Shown one piece after another: positions 42,211 through 50,253 of a stretch of DNA of 64,000 nucleotides. Both the position numbers and the translations under genes were made by a program. Source of the stretch: Bradyrhizobium sp. KBS0727 (GTDB lineage: Bacteria > Pseudomonadota > Alphaproteobacteria > Rhizobiales > Xanthobacteraceae); NCBI RefSeq assembly GCF_005937885.2, contig NZ_CP042176.1:7244449-7308448 (forward strand). Reading direction: 5' to 3'. The stretch's first letter is position 1. Every line of letters begins with the position of its first letter. The notes under the pieces were generated by a model. It was not told the DNA's origin, did not search any database, and was given only the letters and a program-made list of their open reading frames with translations.

Positions 42211-43221
42211 TCACTTGAACGGGAGGGCGTACATCAAGCCGCCCTTGGTCCAGGTCGCGTTCAGGCCGCGTTCGAGCTTCAGCGGGCTCGCCTTGCCGAC
42301 GTTGCGTTCGAACATCTCGCCGTAATTGCCGCCGGCCTTGATCGCCTGCAGCATCCACTTGTTGTCGAGGCCAAGGCGCGATCCGAGATCGCCGGCGGAA
42401 CCGAGCAGGCGCTGGATCGCGGGGGTCGTGGACTTTGTCATTTCGTCGGCATTGGCGGCGGTGACGCCAAGTTCCTCGGCCTCGATCAGGCCGTAATGCA
42501 GCCAGGCGATGATGTCGGTCCAGACGTCGTCGCCGTTGCGGGTGAACGGCCCGAGCGGCTCCTTGCTGATGGTCTGCGGCAGAACGGTGTAGTCGGCCGG
42601 ATTCTGCGCTTGGGTGGTGACCGAGCCCGCGAGCGCCGAAGCATCCTGGGTCATGGCATCGCAGCGCCCGCCAAAGAAGGTCTGCAGCATCGTGTCGGTG
42701 CGATCGAACACCAGCGGTTTCCATTCGATCCCGTTGGCGCGGCCGTAATCGCCAAGCGTCACCTCGTGGGTGGTGCCCTGCGCGACGCACACCGTGGCGC
42801 CGTTCAGCCCCTTGAGATCCTTGACGCCGCTGTCGGCCCTCACGACGAAGCCCTGGCCGTCATAGAAATTGACCGGCCCCTGCCGCAGGCCGAGCGTGAC
42901 GCCGCGCAGATAGGTCTGCGTGGAATTGCGGTAGAGCACGTCGATTTCGCCGGACTGCAACGCCGTGAAGCGGTTCTGCGCCGTCAGCGCGACATAACGC
43001 ACCTTGCTGGCATCGCCGAGCACACCGGCGGCCAGAGCGCGGCAGTAATCCACGTCGAGGCCTTTGTAGTTGCCCTGGGAATCCGGTGTGGAGAATCCGG
43101 CGAAACCGGCGCTAACGCCACACACCAGCGTGCCGCGCTGCTTGATCGTATCGACCGTTGCCGCCGATGCCGCAAGGCTCGACGTGACGAGCAAGCCTGT
43201 AGCGATGACAATTCTCTTCAT
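42211..43221 (-). CDS. Amino-acid ABC transporter substrate-binding protein (AapJ/BztA-like)
   Basis: The 336-aa precursor has a signal peptide (IVIATGLLVTSSLAASA), then DTIKQRGTLVCGVSAGFAGFSTPDSQGNYKGLDVDYCRALAAGVLG, NRFTALQSGEIDVLYRNST and GPFTRNGDDVWTDIIAW, characteristic of the general L-amino-acid binding protein family. A perfect AGGAGGAG precedes the ATG at 43221. It is cotranscribed with the aminotransferase (10-nt gap). The matching permeases are encoded divergently at 45562-47875. Confidence 0.92.
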   Translation of the reverse strand: MKRIVIATGLLVTSSLAASAATVDTIKQRGTLVCGVSAGFAGFSTPDSQGNYKGLDVDYCRALAAGVLGDASKVRYVALTAQNRFTALQSGEIDVLYRNSTQTYLRGVTLGLRQGPVNFYDGQGFVVRADSGVKDLKGLNGATVCVAQGTTHEVTLGDYGRANGIEWKPLVFDRTDTMLQTFFGGRCDAMTQDASALAGSVTTQAQNPADYTVLPQTISKEPLGPFTRNGDDVWTDIIAWLHYGLIEAEELGVTAANADEMTKSTTPAIQRLLGSAGDLGSRLGLDNKWMLQAIKAGGNYGEMFERNVGKASPLKLERGLNATWTKGGLMYALPFK

Positions 43222-43231
43222 TCTGCTCCTC

Positions 43232-44581
43232 CTAATGACCAACACTTTTCAACGCAGCGTCGACGGCCTGGCCGAGCCGGTCGACGATCATGTCGATGTC
43301 GTCGGATGTCGAGATATAGGGCGGCGCCAGCAACACGTGGTCGCCGCGGCGGCCGTCCGCCGTTCCGCCCGCGGGGTAACAGGCAAGGCCACGCTCGAAG
43401 GCGGCCGCCTTGATCCGCGTGTTGAGCTTGAGCGCGGGATCGAACGGTTCACGGCTGGCGCGATCGGACACCAGTTCGATGGCCTGGAACAGGCCGCGTC
43501 CCCGGATATCGCCGACGTGGCGGTGATTGCCGAAGCGTTCGGTGAGCCGCCGCTCGAGCAGGCCGCCGAGATCCTTGACCCGATCGAGCAGGTTTTCGTC
43601 ATCGATCACGCGCTGCACTTCCAGCGCCGCGGCGCAGGCCAGCGGATGCGCCAGATAGGTATGGCCGTGCTGGAACGAACCCGACCCCTGCCGGATGGTG
43701 TCGATGATGCGATCGCTGGCGAGCATCGCGCCGATCGGCTGATAACCGCCGCCGAGGCCCTTGGCGATGGCCTGGATATCGGGCGTGATGCTCTCCTGCT
43801 CCCACGCATGGCGCGTGCCGGTGCGGCCCATGCCGCACATCACCTCGTCGAGGATGACAAGTGCGCCGTGCTTCCGGCAAATCGCGCTGACGGCGCGGAA
43901 ATAGCCTTCCGGCGCCGGCACACATCCGGCAGTGGCTCCCACCACGGGCTCGGCGATAAACGCCGCCACGGTATCGGGGCCGAGCCGCTGGAATTCCGCC
44001 TCCAGTTCGGCGGCCAGCCGGGCCACGAAATCCGCCTCGGACTCGTCATCGTGCTTTTCGCGATAGGCGAAAGCCGGCGTCACATGGCTGAACGCCTGCG
44101 ACAACAGCGGCGCATAGGGCTCGCGCCGCCAGGCGTTGCCGCCGGCGGCCAGCGCGCCCAGCGTATTGCCATGATAGCTCTGGCGTCGCGCGATGAAGCG
44201 CTGGCGCTGCGGCTGACCGCTCTCGATGAAATATTGCCGCGCCAGCTTGATGCTGGCTTCGATCGCTTCGGAGCCGCCGCTGACGAAATAGGCGTAGGCC
44301 AGACCGCCCGGCTCATCGCCGACGATTTTCTCCGCCAACGCCTCGGCCGGCTCCGACGAGAAAAAGCCGGTATGGGCATAGGCCAGCTTCGAGGCCTGCC
44401 GGGACATCGCCTCGAGCACGCGCGGATGCTGATGGCCGAGACAGGACACGGCAGCGCCGCCGGAGGCATCGAGAACACGCCTGCCATCCTCGGCAATCAG
44501 CCAGACGCCCTCGCCGCCGACGGCCTTCGGCGGGGTTTCTCGCAGACTTCGGTGCAGCACCCGGCTCTTGGCAGCGCCCAT
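43232..44581 (-). CDS. Class III PLP-dependent aminotransferase (omega-transaminase family)
   Basis: This 449-aa enzyme has FVSGGSEAIEASIKLARQY, YHGNTLGAL, FIAEPVVGATAGCVPAPEGYF, the Asp of LVILDEVMCGMGRTG and the PLP lysine in AIAKGLGGGYQPIGAML. It would move an amino group between an omega- or beta-amino donor and a 2-oxo acid, possibly acting on the amino acid brought in by the neighbouring transporter. The ATG at 44581 is 5 bp after the regulator stop. A TTG three codons upstream overlaps the regulator gene. Confidence 0.9.
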   Translation of the reverse strand: MGAAKSRVLHRSLRETPPKAVGGEGVWLIAEDGRRVLDASGGAAVSCLGHQHPRVLEAMSRQASKLAYAHTGFFSSEPAEALAEKIVGDEPGGLAYAYFVSGGSEAIEASIKLARQYFIESGQPQRQRFIARRQSYHGNTLGALAAGGNAWRREPYAPLLSQAFSHVTPAFAYREKHDDESEADFVARLAAELEAEFQRLGPDTVAAFIAEPVVGATAGCVPAPEGYFRAVSAICRKHGALVILDEVMCGMGRTGTRHAWEQESITPDIQAIAKGLGGGYQPIGAMLASDRIIDTIRQGSGSFQHGHTYLAHPLACAAALEVQRVIDDENLLDRVKDLGGLLERRLTERFGNHRHVGDIRGRGLFQAIELVSDRASREPFDPALKLNTRIKAAAFERGLACYPAGGTADGRRGDHVLLAPPYISTSDDIDMIVDRLGQAVDAALKSVGH

Positions 44582-44586
44582 GATGA

Positions 44587-45462
44587 TCAACCTTTCTCGG
44601 CAACATATTGCGACATTGCAGCCAGCCGGGCTTCGGTCTCTGCGAGACGCCGTTTGGCACCCGCGCCGCCCAGCACGAAGGTGACGGCGGCGAGCGACTG
44701 CGCAATGGCGACGGCGCCGGTCAGGCTGGGGAAGAACCCCGGCGACGAGGCCGCCTCGTACAGCAGCAGATGATCGGCACCCTCCGCCATCGGCGCCGCG
44801 ATCGTATCGGCAATCGCAACTAAAGTGGCGCCGGAACCATGCGCGGCGCGCGCCGACAGCACGCTTGCGGTGGAATAGGGCGCGAAACCGATCACCACGA
44901 CCGCGTCGCCGGCGCGGAACGCGCCGAGGTCGAGATCTTCCGGACCGGAGCCGCCGACCAGTTGCACCTCGTCCGCGCGAAACAGCCGAAGCTGATAGTT
45001 GAGCAGTTCAGCAACGCTGCGGCAGCTGCGAAAGCCGGCGATCCAGATGCGGCGCGCGGCGTGCAGCGCCTTGGCGGCATTGGCGACGGAGCCGGCCGAA
45101 ATGCGCGAAAGACCCGCCGCCTCTGCATCGAGCTTGCCGGTGATCAAGGAGACATCGGAATGGGGGCCGCGCCGCCGATCCCGGGTCCGCGCTGAAAACG
45201 GCGATGGTTGCGCGGGCCGGCGCGCCTCGGTGAGCGCGGCGCGCAACTCGTCCCAACCAGAATAACCCAGCGCCTTGGCCAGCCGGGTAAAGGACGCAGG
45301 ATCGGCGCCGGCCTCGGCGGCCAAATCGCGCATCGAGCGCGTCGTCGCATCGTAGTCGTTGGCGGCGACAAAGCGCCCGACCTGCTGCAGCCGCATTGGC
45401 AGCGACGGCAGGGCACTGCATAATTCGGTCAGGGGCGAGGATTTCGGAAGCGGCTGCGCCAT
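44587..45462 (-). CDS. MurR/RpiR-family transcriptional regulator
   Basis: This 291-aa regulator has an N-terminal HTH_6 domain (RSMRDLAAEAGADPASFTRLAKALGYSGWDELRAALTE) and a C-terminal SIS sugar-isomerase-like domain (RIWIAGFRSCRSVAELLNYQLRLF, GDAVVVIGFAPYSTASVLSARAAHGSGATLVAIAD). The ATG at 45462 is chosen because the long open frame further upstream is antisense to the permease gene. RpiR proteins sense phosphosugars or other small metabolites. Here a transport and aminotransferase operon follows. A perfect inverted repeat begins 5 bp upstream of its start. Confidence 0.93.
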   Translation of the reverse strand: MAQPLPKSSPLTELCSALPSLPMRLQQVGRFVAANDYDATTRSMRDLAAEAGADPASFTRLAKALGYSGWDELRAALTEARRPAQPSPFSARTRDRRRGPHSDVSLITGKLDAEAAGLSRISAGSVANAAKALHAARRIWIAGFRSCRSVAELLNYQLRLFRADEVQLVGGSGPEDLDLGAFRAGDAVVVIGFAPYSTASVLSARAAHGSGATLVAIADTIAAPMAEGADHLLLYEAASSPGFFPSLTGAVAIAQSLAAVTFVLGGAGAKRRLAETEARLAAMSQYVAEKG

Positions 45463-45466
45463 GAAA

Positions 45467-45503
45467 CATATGTTGCACAAATCCAAGTTTGGTGCAACAT
45501 ATG
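45467..45503. promoter_or_regulatory. Candidate RpiR operator: perfect 12-bp inverted repeat
   Basis: CATATGTTGCAC (45467-45478) and GTGCAACATATG (45492-45503) are exact reverse complements separated by 13 bp. They stand in the 99-bp gap between the divergent regulator and permease transcripts. Binding here could repress both, including the regulator itself. Confidence 0.75.
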
Positions 45504-45561
45504 ATACGCGCCCGCAAGCGCATGGCCGAAGATCGCTGCTTTCAAGAAGGATCCTTGTGCT

Positions 45562-46749
45562 GTGACGACATCCACGCCCGAACTCCCTCGCCCCCGACGG
45601 CTGCGCCCGGCCCTCACCCGCCAGCAGATTACGGGGCTTGTCTGGCAGGTCGTGGTGGTCGGGATCGCCGTTGCGGTCGTTGCCTGGCTCTGGTCGAACG
45701 CCCTTCACAATCTGTCGGTACGCCGGATCTCGACCGGATTTGCCTTTCTCGGTCGCGAAGCGGGGATGCCGATTGCGGATTCCTGGCTCGCCTACAGCCC
45801 GAAGAATACCTATCTGCGCGCCTTCCTCGTCGGCATCGTCAACACGCTGCGCGTCGCCGTCATCGGCATCGTGCTGGCGACCGTACTCGGCACCTTGATC
45901 GGGATCGCGCGGCTGTCGAAGAACTGGCTGTTGTCGCGATTGGCCGCGGTCTATGTCGAGATGCTCCGCGACATTCCGCTGCTGCTGCAACTGTTGTTCT
46001 GGTACGTGCTGATGCAGGGCCTGCCGGCGGCGCGCGCCGCCTGGAAGCCGATCGAAGGCGTCTTCCTTTCCAACCGCGGCCTGGTGCTGCCCTCGATTCC
46101 GATCGACGAAGCGAATCTCTGGGTGATCGCAGCCGCCGTGGCCGGACTGATTGCGCTGCATCTGGTGCGGCGGCAGTTGATTGCGCGGCAGCTCGTCGAC
46201 GGCAAGCCGCGCCACCTCTGGCCTTACGCGCTCGCGTTGGTCGTGGGATGGCCGGCGCTGGTATCGTTGGCGCTGGGCGCCTCCTGGACCATCTTGATGC
46301 CTGAACTGCGCGGCTTCAACTTCGTCAACGGGCTGACCTTGGCGCCGGAATATTTCGCGCTGCTGATCGCGCTCGTCACCTATACCTCGGCCTTCATCGC
46401 CGAGATCGTGCGCAGCGGCATCCAGGCGGTTCCGAGCGGGCAGTGGGATGCCGCCAATGCGCTCGGCTTGAAGAAGAGTTTTGTGCTTCAGCGCATCGTG
46501 CTGCCGCAGGCGCTGCGCGTCATCATTCCGCCGATGACCAGCCAATACCTGAACCTGACCAAGAACTCGTCGCTGGCGGTCGCGGTCGGATACCAGGATG
46601 TGGTGTCGATCGCGAACACCACGCTCAACCAGACCGGCCAGGCCATCGAGGCGATCGCGCTGATCATGCTGGTGTTCCTGACCATCAGCCTCGGCATCAG
46701 CTTCTTCATGAACTGGTACAATGCGCGCATCGCGCTGGTGGAGCGCTGA
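45562..46749 (+). CDS. Amino-acid ABC transporter permease (AapQ-like)
   Basis: This 395-aa inner-membrane protein has a large periplasmic/loop insertion and the BPD_transp_1 domain. Its conserved EAA loop reads EIVRSGIQAVPSGQWDAANALGLKKSF. The hydrophobic N-terminal helix and the ALVTYTSAFIAEIVRSG element fit AapQ/BztB. It starts with GTG at 45562 after AAGAAGG. The gene for the second permease starts 4 bp after its stop. The operon lacks an ATPase gene. Confidence 0.92.
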   Translation: MTTSTPELPRPRRLRPALTRQQITGLVWQVVVVGIAVAVVAWLWSNALHNLSVRRISTGFAFLGREAGMPIADSWLAYSPKNTYLRAFLVGIVNTLRVAVIGIVLATVLGTLIGIARLSKNWLLSRLAAVYVEMLRDIPLLLQLLFWYVLMQGLPAARAAWKPIEGVFLSNRGLVLPSIPIDEANLWVIAAAVAGLIALHLVRRQLIARQLVDGKPRHLWPYALALVVGWPALVSLALGASWTILMPELRGFNFVNGLTLAPEYFALLIALVTYTSAFIAEIVRSGIQAVPSGQWDAANALGLKKSFVLQRIVLPQALRVIIPPMTSQYLNLTKNSSLAVAVGYQDVVSIANTTLNQTGQAIEAIALIMLVFLTISLGISFFMNWYNARIALVER

Positions 46750-46753
46750 TCCC

Positions 46754-47875
46754 ATGACCTCGATCACGGATTTTCCGCAAAGCCCGCTGCCCGTCGACCG
46801 GCCGCGCACCCGCAGACCGTCGGGCGGCCCCATCGTCGGATGGTTGCGCGCCAATCTGTTCGGCTCGATCCCTTCGACCATCGTTTCCCTGCTGTTGATC
46901 GCGCTATTGGGCAAGGCGTTCGTAAGCCTCGTGCAATGGGGCTACTGGAATGCGGTCTTCACCGTGCCCGGCGACCAGACCGCCGCCTGCCGGGCGATCC
47001 GCGGACTCGGCGCCTGCTGGGCCGTGATCCCTGAAAAATTCCGCTTCATTCTGTTCGGCACCTATCCGTACGACCAGCAATGGCGCCCGGCATTGGCCGT
47101 GCTGACATTCATCGCACTGTTCTTTGTGTCGAGCCGGCGCTTCTGGTGGCGCAAGGAGTTGGTGCTGGTGTGGGCGGCCGCACTGGTCGTGATTGGCCTG
47201 TTGATGTGGGGCGGCGTCCCCGGGCTGCCCTTTGTTTCCCAGGACCGCTGGGGCGGCCTGCCGGTGACGCTGATCCTCGCGACCTTCGGGCTCGCCTTCG
47301 GCTTTCCGCTCGGAATCCTGGTCGCGCTCGGCCGCCGCTCCAAACTTCCGGCGATCCGCTCGCTGTGCGTACTCTATGTCGAGTTGATCCGCGGCGTGCC
47401 GCTGGTCAGCCTGCTGTTCATGGCAAGCGTGATGTTTCCGCTGTTCATGCCCGACGGCGTCAACATCGACAAACTGCTGCGGGCGCAGATCGCGTTCGTG
47501 CTGTTTGCCGGCGCCTATCTGGCGGAAGTGATCCGCGGTGGATTGCAGGCCGTGCCCAGGGGACAGCACGACGCCGCCGACGCGCTCGGGCTCTCGTACT
47601 GGAAGAAGAACGGCCTGATCATCCTGCCGCAGGCCATTCGCCACGTGATCCCGCCGCTGGTGAACACGTTCATCGCCTTCTTCAAGGATACCAGCCTGGT
47701 TCTGATCATCGGCATCTTCGATCTGCTGACGACGGCCAAGACCTCGATCATCGATCCGGCCTGGCAACCCTTCAGCGTCGAGGTGTATTTGTTCGTGGCG
47801 CTGATCTATTTCGTGTTCTGCTTTGCCATGTCGCGCTACAGCAAGCATCTCGAGACGCAAGCGCGGCCGAATTGA
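46754..47875 (+). CDS. Amino-acid ABC transporter permease (AapM-like)
   Basis: This 373-aa permease is the partner of the preceding gene. Its EAA loop is EVIRGGLQAVPRGQHDAADALGLSYWKKNG. VYLVALIYFVFCFAMSRYSKHLE near the C-terminus is typical of AapM/BztC. Two hydrophobic blocks flank the insertion. An ATP-binding (AapP) gene is missing here and immediately downstream, so the complex must borrow one from elsewhere. Confidence 0.92.
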   Translation: MTSITDFPQSPLPVDRPRTRRPSGGPIVGWLRANLFGSIPSTIVSLLLIALLGKAFVSLVQWGYWNAVFTVPGDQTAACRAIRGLGACWAVIPEKFRFILFGTYPYDQQWRPALAVLTFIALFFVSSRRFWWRKELVLVWAAALVVIGLLMWGGVPGLPFVSQDRWGGLPVTLILATFGLAFGFPLGILVALGRRSKLPAIRSLCVLYVELIRGVPLVSLLFMASVMFPLFMPDGVNIDKLLRAQIAFVLFAGAYLAEVIRGGLQAVPRGQHDAADALGLSYWKKNGLIILPQAIRHVIPPLVNTFIAFFKDTSLVLIIGIFDLLTTAKTSIIDPAWQPFSVEVYLFVALIYFVFCFAMSRYSKHLETQARPN

Positions 47876-47962
47876 CAGCGCAAGGCGGCCGCATCGCCGT
47901 CGTTTTTCTGATCGTGACGTCGATCATCAAGGTCTTGTCGAACGCGGCATCGGAGCCGGCTT

Positions 47963-48415
47963 CTACTTCTGCTTCGAGGCACCTTCCTCGCGCGCGGCGT
48001 CATCGCCCGAAAAGGCGGCCCGAGCCGCCAACGCCGCACCGTGCCGCCGCGGCAGCCGGCTCTTGAACCGATGACCGACCACGATGAGTTCACCGGGCGG
48101 GCGCCCGGCAGCGTCGGAGCGGTCCAATAGGGGCAGCTCGATTTCAGCGGGCCGATTGTCCTGGGTCACGGCTTCGAGCGCGCGCAGAAAATCCCGCCCG
48201 TCGGTCGTGATCTGCCATCCCTCGTCATCGCGAAGCACATGGCCGTTGCCGAAGATATCGATGGCCTGAACCCGCGTCGAAAGACGCTTGAGGCGCACGC
48301 TCCAGTCACCACCACTGGCGGTCAGGATGATCATGTCCCGTTTGAGTGAGGCAAGCGTGGCTCGGCCGTTGCCGTGACTAGCCAAGACCTTCAGAATAGC
48401 AATCTGTATGCTCAC
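47963..48415 (-). CDS. Conserved hypothetical protein
   Basis: The protein is 150 aa. The N-terminal half looks like a winged-helix module (IAILKVLASHGNGRATLASLKRDMIIL, LRDDEGWQITTDGRDFLRALEAV). The C-terminal half is Arg/Ala-rich without a recognised domain. A small regulatory or DNA-binding role is possible but unproven. It is a single gene between the permease operon and the Bug gene. Confidence 0.7.
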   Translation of the reverse strand: MSIQIAILKVLASHGNGRATLASLKRDMIILTASGGDWSVRLKRLSTRVQAIDIFGNGHVLRDDEGWQITTDGRDFLRALEAVTQDNRPAEIELPLLDRSDAAGRPPGELIVVGHRFKSRLPRRHGAALAARAAFSGDDAAREEGASKQK

Positions 48416-48538
48416 GCCTACGCCTCGGGCCGCAACGCTTTTTGTTATTCTGCGCAGCCGTTGAGGTCAGCTTATTGCGTTTGCGGGGGCGGCCGTCCAG
48501 CCGCCGCCACCAGTTATCCGCAGGCTTGATGCCGCCGG

Positions 48539-49516
48539 TTACTCCACCTTCGCGATGTTGGCGCCTTCGATCACTTTCTTCCACTTCTCGGTCTCGGCGG
48601 CGATGTCGGCGCCGAACTTCTCCGGCGTCTGGATCAGCGGCTCGCCGCCGAGTTCGACCAGGCGCTTTTTCATGTCCGGCTCGGCCAGGATCGCGTTGAT
48701 TTCGGTGTTGAGCTTGGCGATGACTTCCTTCGGCGTATTCTTCGGCGCCCCCATGCCGAACAGCGCGCTCGCCTCGTAGCCGGGAACGGTTTCGGCCACC
48801 GTCGGCGTGTCCGGCAGTTGCGAAGACCGCTCCGTCGTCGTCACCGCCAGGGCCCGCAGCGCGCCGGATCTGACGTGCTGGATGATCGACGGCATGTTGT
48901 CGAAGATCACCTGCACCTGGCCGCCGAGCATGTCGGTGATGGCCGGCGCCGCGCCGCGGTACGGCACGTGCTGCATCTTGACGCCGGTCATCGCCATGAA
49001 CAGTTCGCCGGACAGGTGCACCGAGGTGCCGTTGCCGGAGGAAGCCATGTTGACCTTGCCCGGATTGGCCTTCGCATAGGCGATGAACTCGGCGACGTTC
49101 TTGGCCGCCACGTCCTTGTTGACCGTCATCACGTTCGGCACGCGGTTGAAGGACGCCACCGGCGCGATGTCGCGGACGAAGTTGAACTTCAGATTGGCGT
49201 AGAGCGAGGCGTTGATGTAGTTCGCCGGGTTGATCAGCAGCACCGTGTAACCGTCGGGCTCGGCATTGATGACGCTCTCGGTGCCGATGTTGTTGCCGGC
49301 ACCGGGCTTGTTCTCGATCACGAATTGCTGGCCGAGCTTCTCCGACAGCCGCTGGCCGATCAGCCGCGCGATGATATCGGTGGCGCCGCCGGGCGGGTAA
49401 CCGACCACGAAACGCACCGGCCGCGTCGGATAATCCACCGCGGCGGCGCTGCCGATGGAGGCGAATGCCGAGAGGCCGATAGCCGTCAGGCAGATCGCGG
49501 TGCGGCGTGAGACCAT
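48539..49516 (-). CDS. Tripartite tricarboxylate transporter (Bug family) substrate-binding protein
   Basis: The 325-aa precursor has a Tat-like/Sec signal (RRTAICLTAIGLSAFASIGSAAA). The Bug signature is YPTRPVRFVVGYPPGGATDIIARLIGQ, FVIENKPGAGNNIGTE and ASSGNGTSVHLSGELFMAMTG. These periplasmic proteins bind carboxylates or other small anions, and most genomes have far more of them than TctA/TctB transporters. No tctAB genes are nearby. A terminator-like hairpin ends 8 bp before its Shine-Dalgarno. Confidence 0.92.
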   Translation of the reverse strand: MVSRRTAICLTAIGLSAFASIGSAAAVDYPTRPVRFVVGYPPGGATDIIARLIGQRLSEKLGQQFVIENKPGAGNNIGTESVINAEPDGYTVLLINPANYINASLYANLKFNFVRDIAPVASFNRVPNVMTVNKDVAAKNVAEFIAYAKANPGKVNMASSGNGTSVHLSGELFMAMTGVKMQHVPYRGAAPAITDMLGGQVQVIFDNMPSIIQHVRSGALRALAVTTTERSSQLPDTPTVAETVPGYEASALFGMGAPKNTPKEVIAKLNTEINAILAEPDMKKRLVELGGEPLIQTPEKFGADIAAETEKWKKVIEGANIAKVE

Positions 49517-49528
49517 GAATTTTCTCCC

Positions 49529-49555
49529 AAAAAAAAGCCGGGTTCAGAGCCCGGT
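49529..49555 (-). terminator. Terminator-like hairpin in the 5' leader of the Bug gene
   Basis: On the minus strand a hairpin of ~7-8 bp (stem around CCGGGCT/AACCCGG, loop CTG, including a G-U pair) is followed by eight U residues. GGGAG (49528-49524) and the ATG at 49516 follow at once. No gene on this strand lies upstream to be terminated. Confidence 0.65.
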
Positions 49556-49653
49556 CCGTTCTATTGAATTGATCGCGGGCCGCGTTGTAACAAACAAACC
49601 CAAACGCGGCCAGTGCGACACGTGCGCTGACGACCGCGACGAAAGGATGAGGC

Positions 49654-50070
49654 ATGTCCGTCAAGGTGAACGCACTCGACCATCTCGTGATCAACGTGTC
49701 CGACGTGGCGCGCTCCACCGAGTGGTATCGCAAGATCCTAGGCATGGAGGTCAGGGTGTTCGACCCCGGCCCGGGCAAGACGCCGCGGACATCGCTGGTG
49801 TTCGGGAACCAGAAGATCAACGTGCGGCCGCGTGGCGCCGACAAGGTCGAGTGGTTTACGGCCGACCACGAGACCGCCGGAAGCGACGACCTGTGTTTTC
49901 TGACCGCAAGCACGCCGGACCAGGTGGTCGCGCACCTGAAGGCGAATGGCGTCGCGATCGAGGAAGGCCCCGTCGCCAAGCAGGGCGCCCGCGGCACGTT
50001 GCGCTCGGTCTATTGCCGCGATCCCGACGGCAGCCTGATCGAGATTTCGTCGTATGAGGGTGGGATGTAA
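49654..50070 (+). CDS. VOC family protein (glyoxalase-like)
   Basis: This 138-aa single-module protein has VNALDHLVINVSDVARSTEWYRKILGMEV at the N-terminus and SVYCRDPDGSLIEISSY with the terminal metal-ligand Glu. The length fits lactoylglutathione-lyase-like or fosfomycin-resistance-like members. No substrate is suggested by its neighbours. GAAAGGATGAGGC precedes the ATG. Confidence 0.88.
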   Translation: MSVKVNALDHLVINVSDVARSTEWYRKILGMEVRVFDPGPGKTPRTSLVFGNQKINVRPRGADKVEWFTADHETAGSDDLCFLTASTPDQVVAHLKANGVAIEEGPVAKQGARGTLRSVYCRDPDGSLIEISSYEGGM

Positions 50071-50078
50071 TAGAGTCT

Positions 50079-50156
50079 CCGTCATTCCGGGGCGCGAAGC
50101 GAACCCGGAATCTCGAGATTCCGGGTTCGATGCTTTGCATCGCCCCGGAATGACGG
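50079..50156 (+). repeat. TGTCATTCCGGGGCG-type palindromic repeat, copy 3
   Basis: It starts CCGTCATTCCGGGGCG and ends CGCCCCGGAATGACGG, with GAATCTCGAGATTC at the centre. It is located between the VOC and AMP-ligase genes. Confidence 0.85.
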
Positions 50157-50253
50157 ATCGGAGAGTCACGATTTGCTCCCCGCGCCATCCAATGGCAGAA
50201 CTACGCCCAAGCAAGAACCAAGGCAGACGGTCCAAAGCTGCACGGGAGGAACC

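Noticed and set aside
45463..46914. N-terminal extension of the RpiR regulator frame
   Set aside because: The extension is antisense to the AapQ-like permease. HTH_6 begins right after the ATG at 45462.
48540..49997. Second minus-strand frame overlapping the Bug gene in another phase
   Set aside because: The Bug protein frame has a signal peptide, signature and ribosome-binding site. The other frame is low-complexity Arg/Gly.
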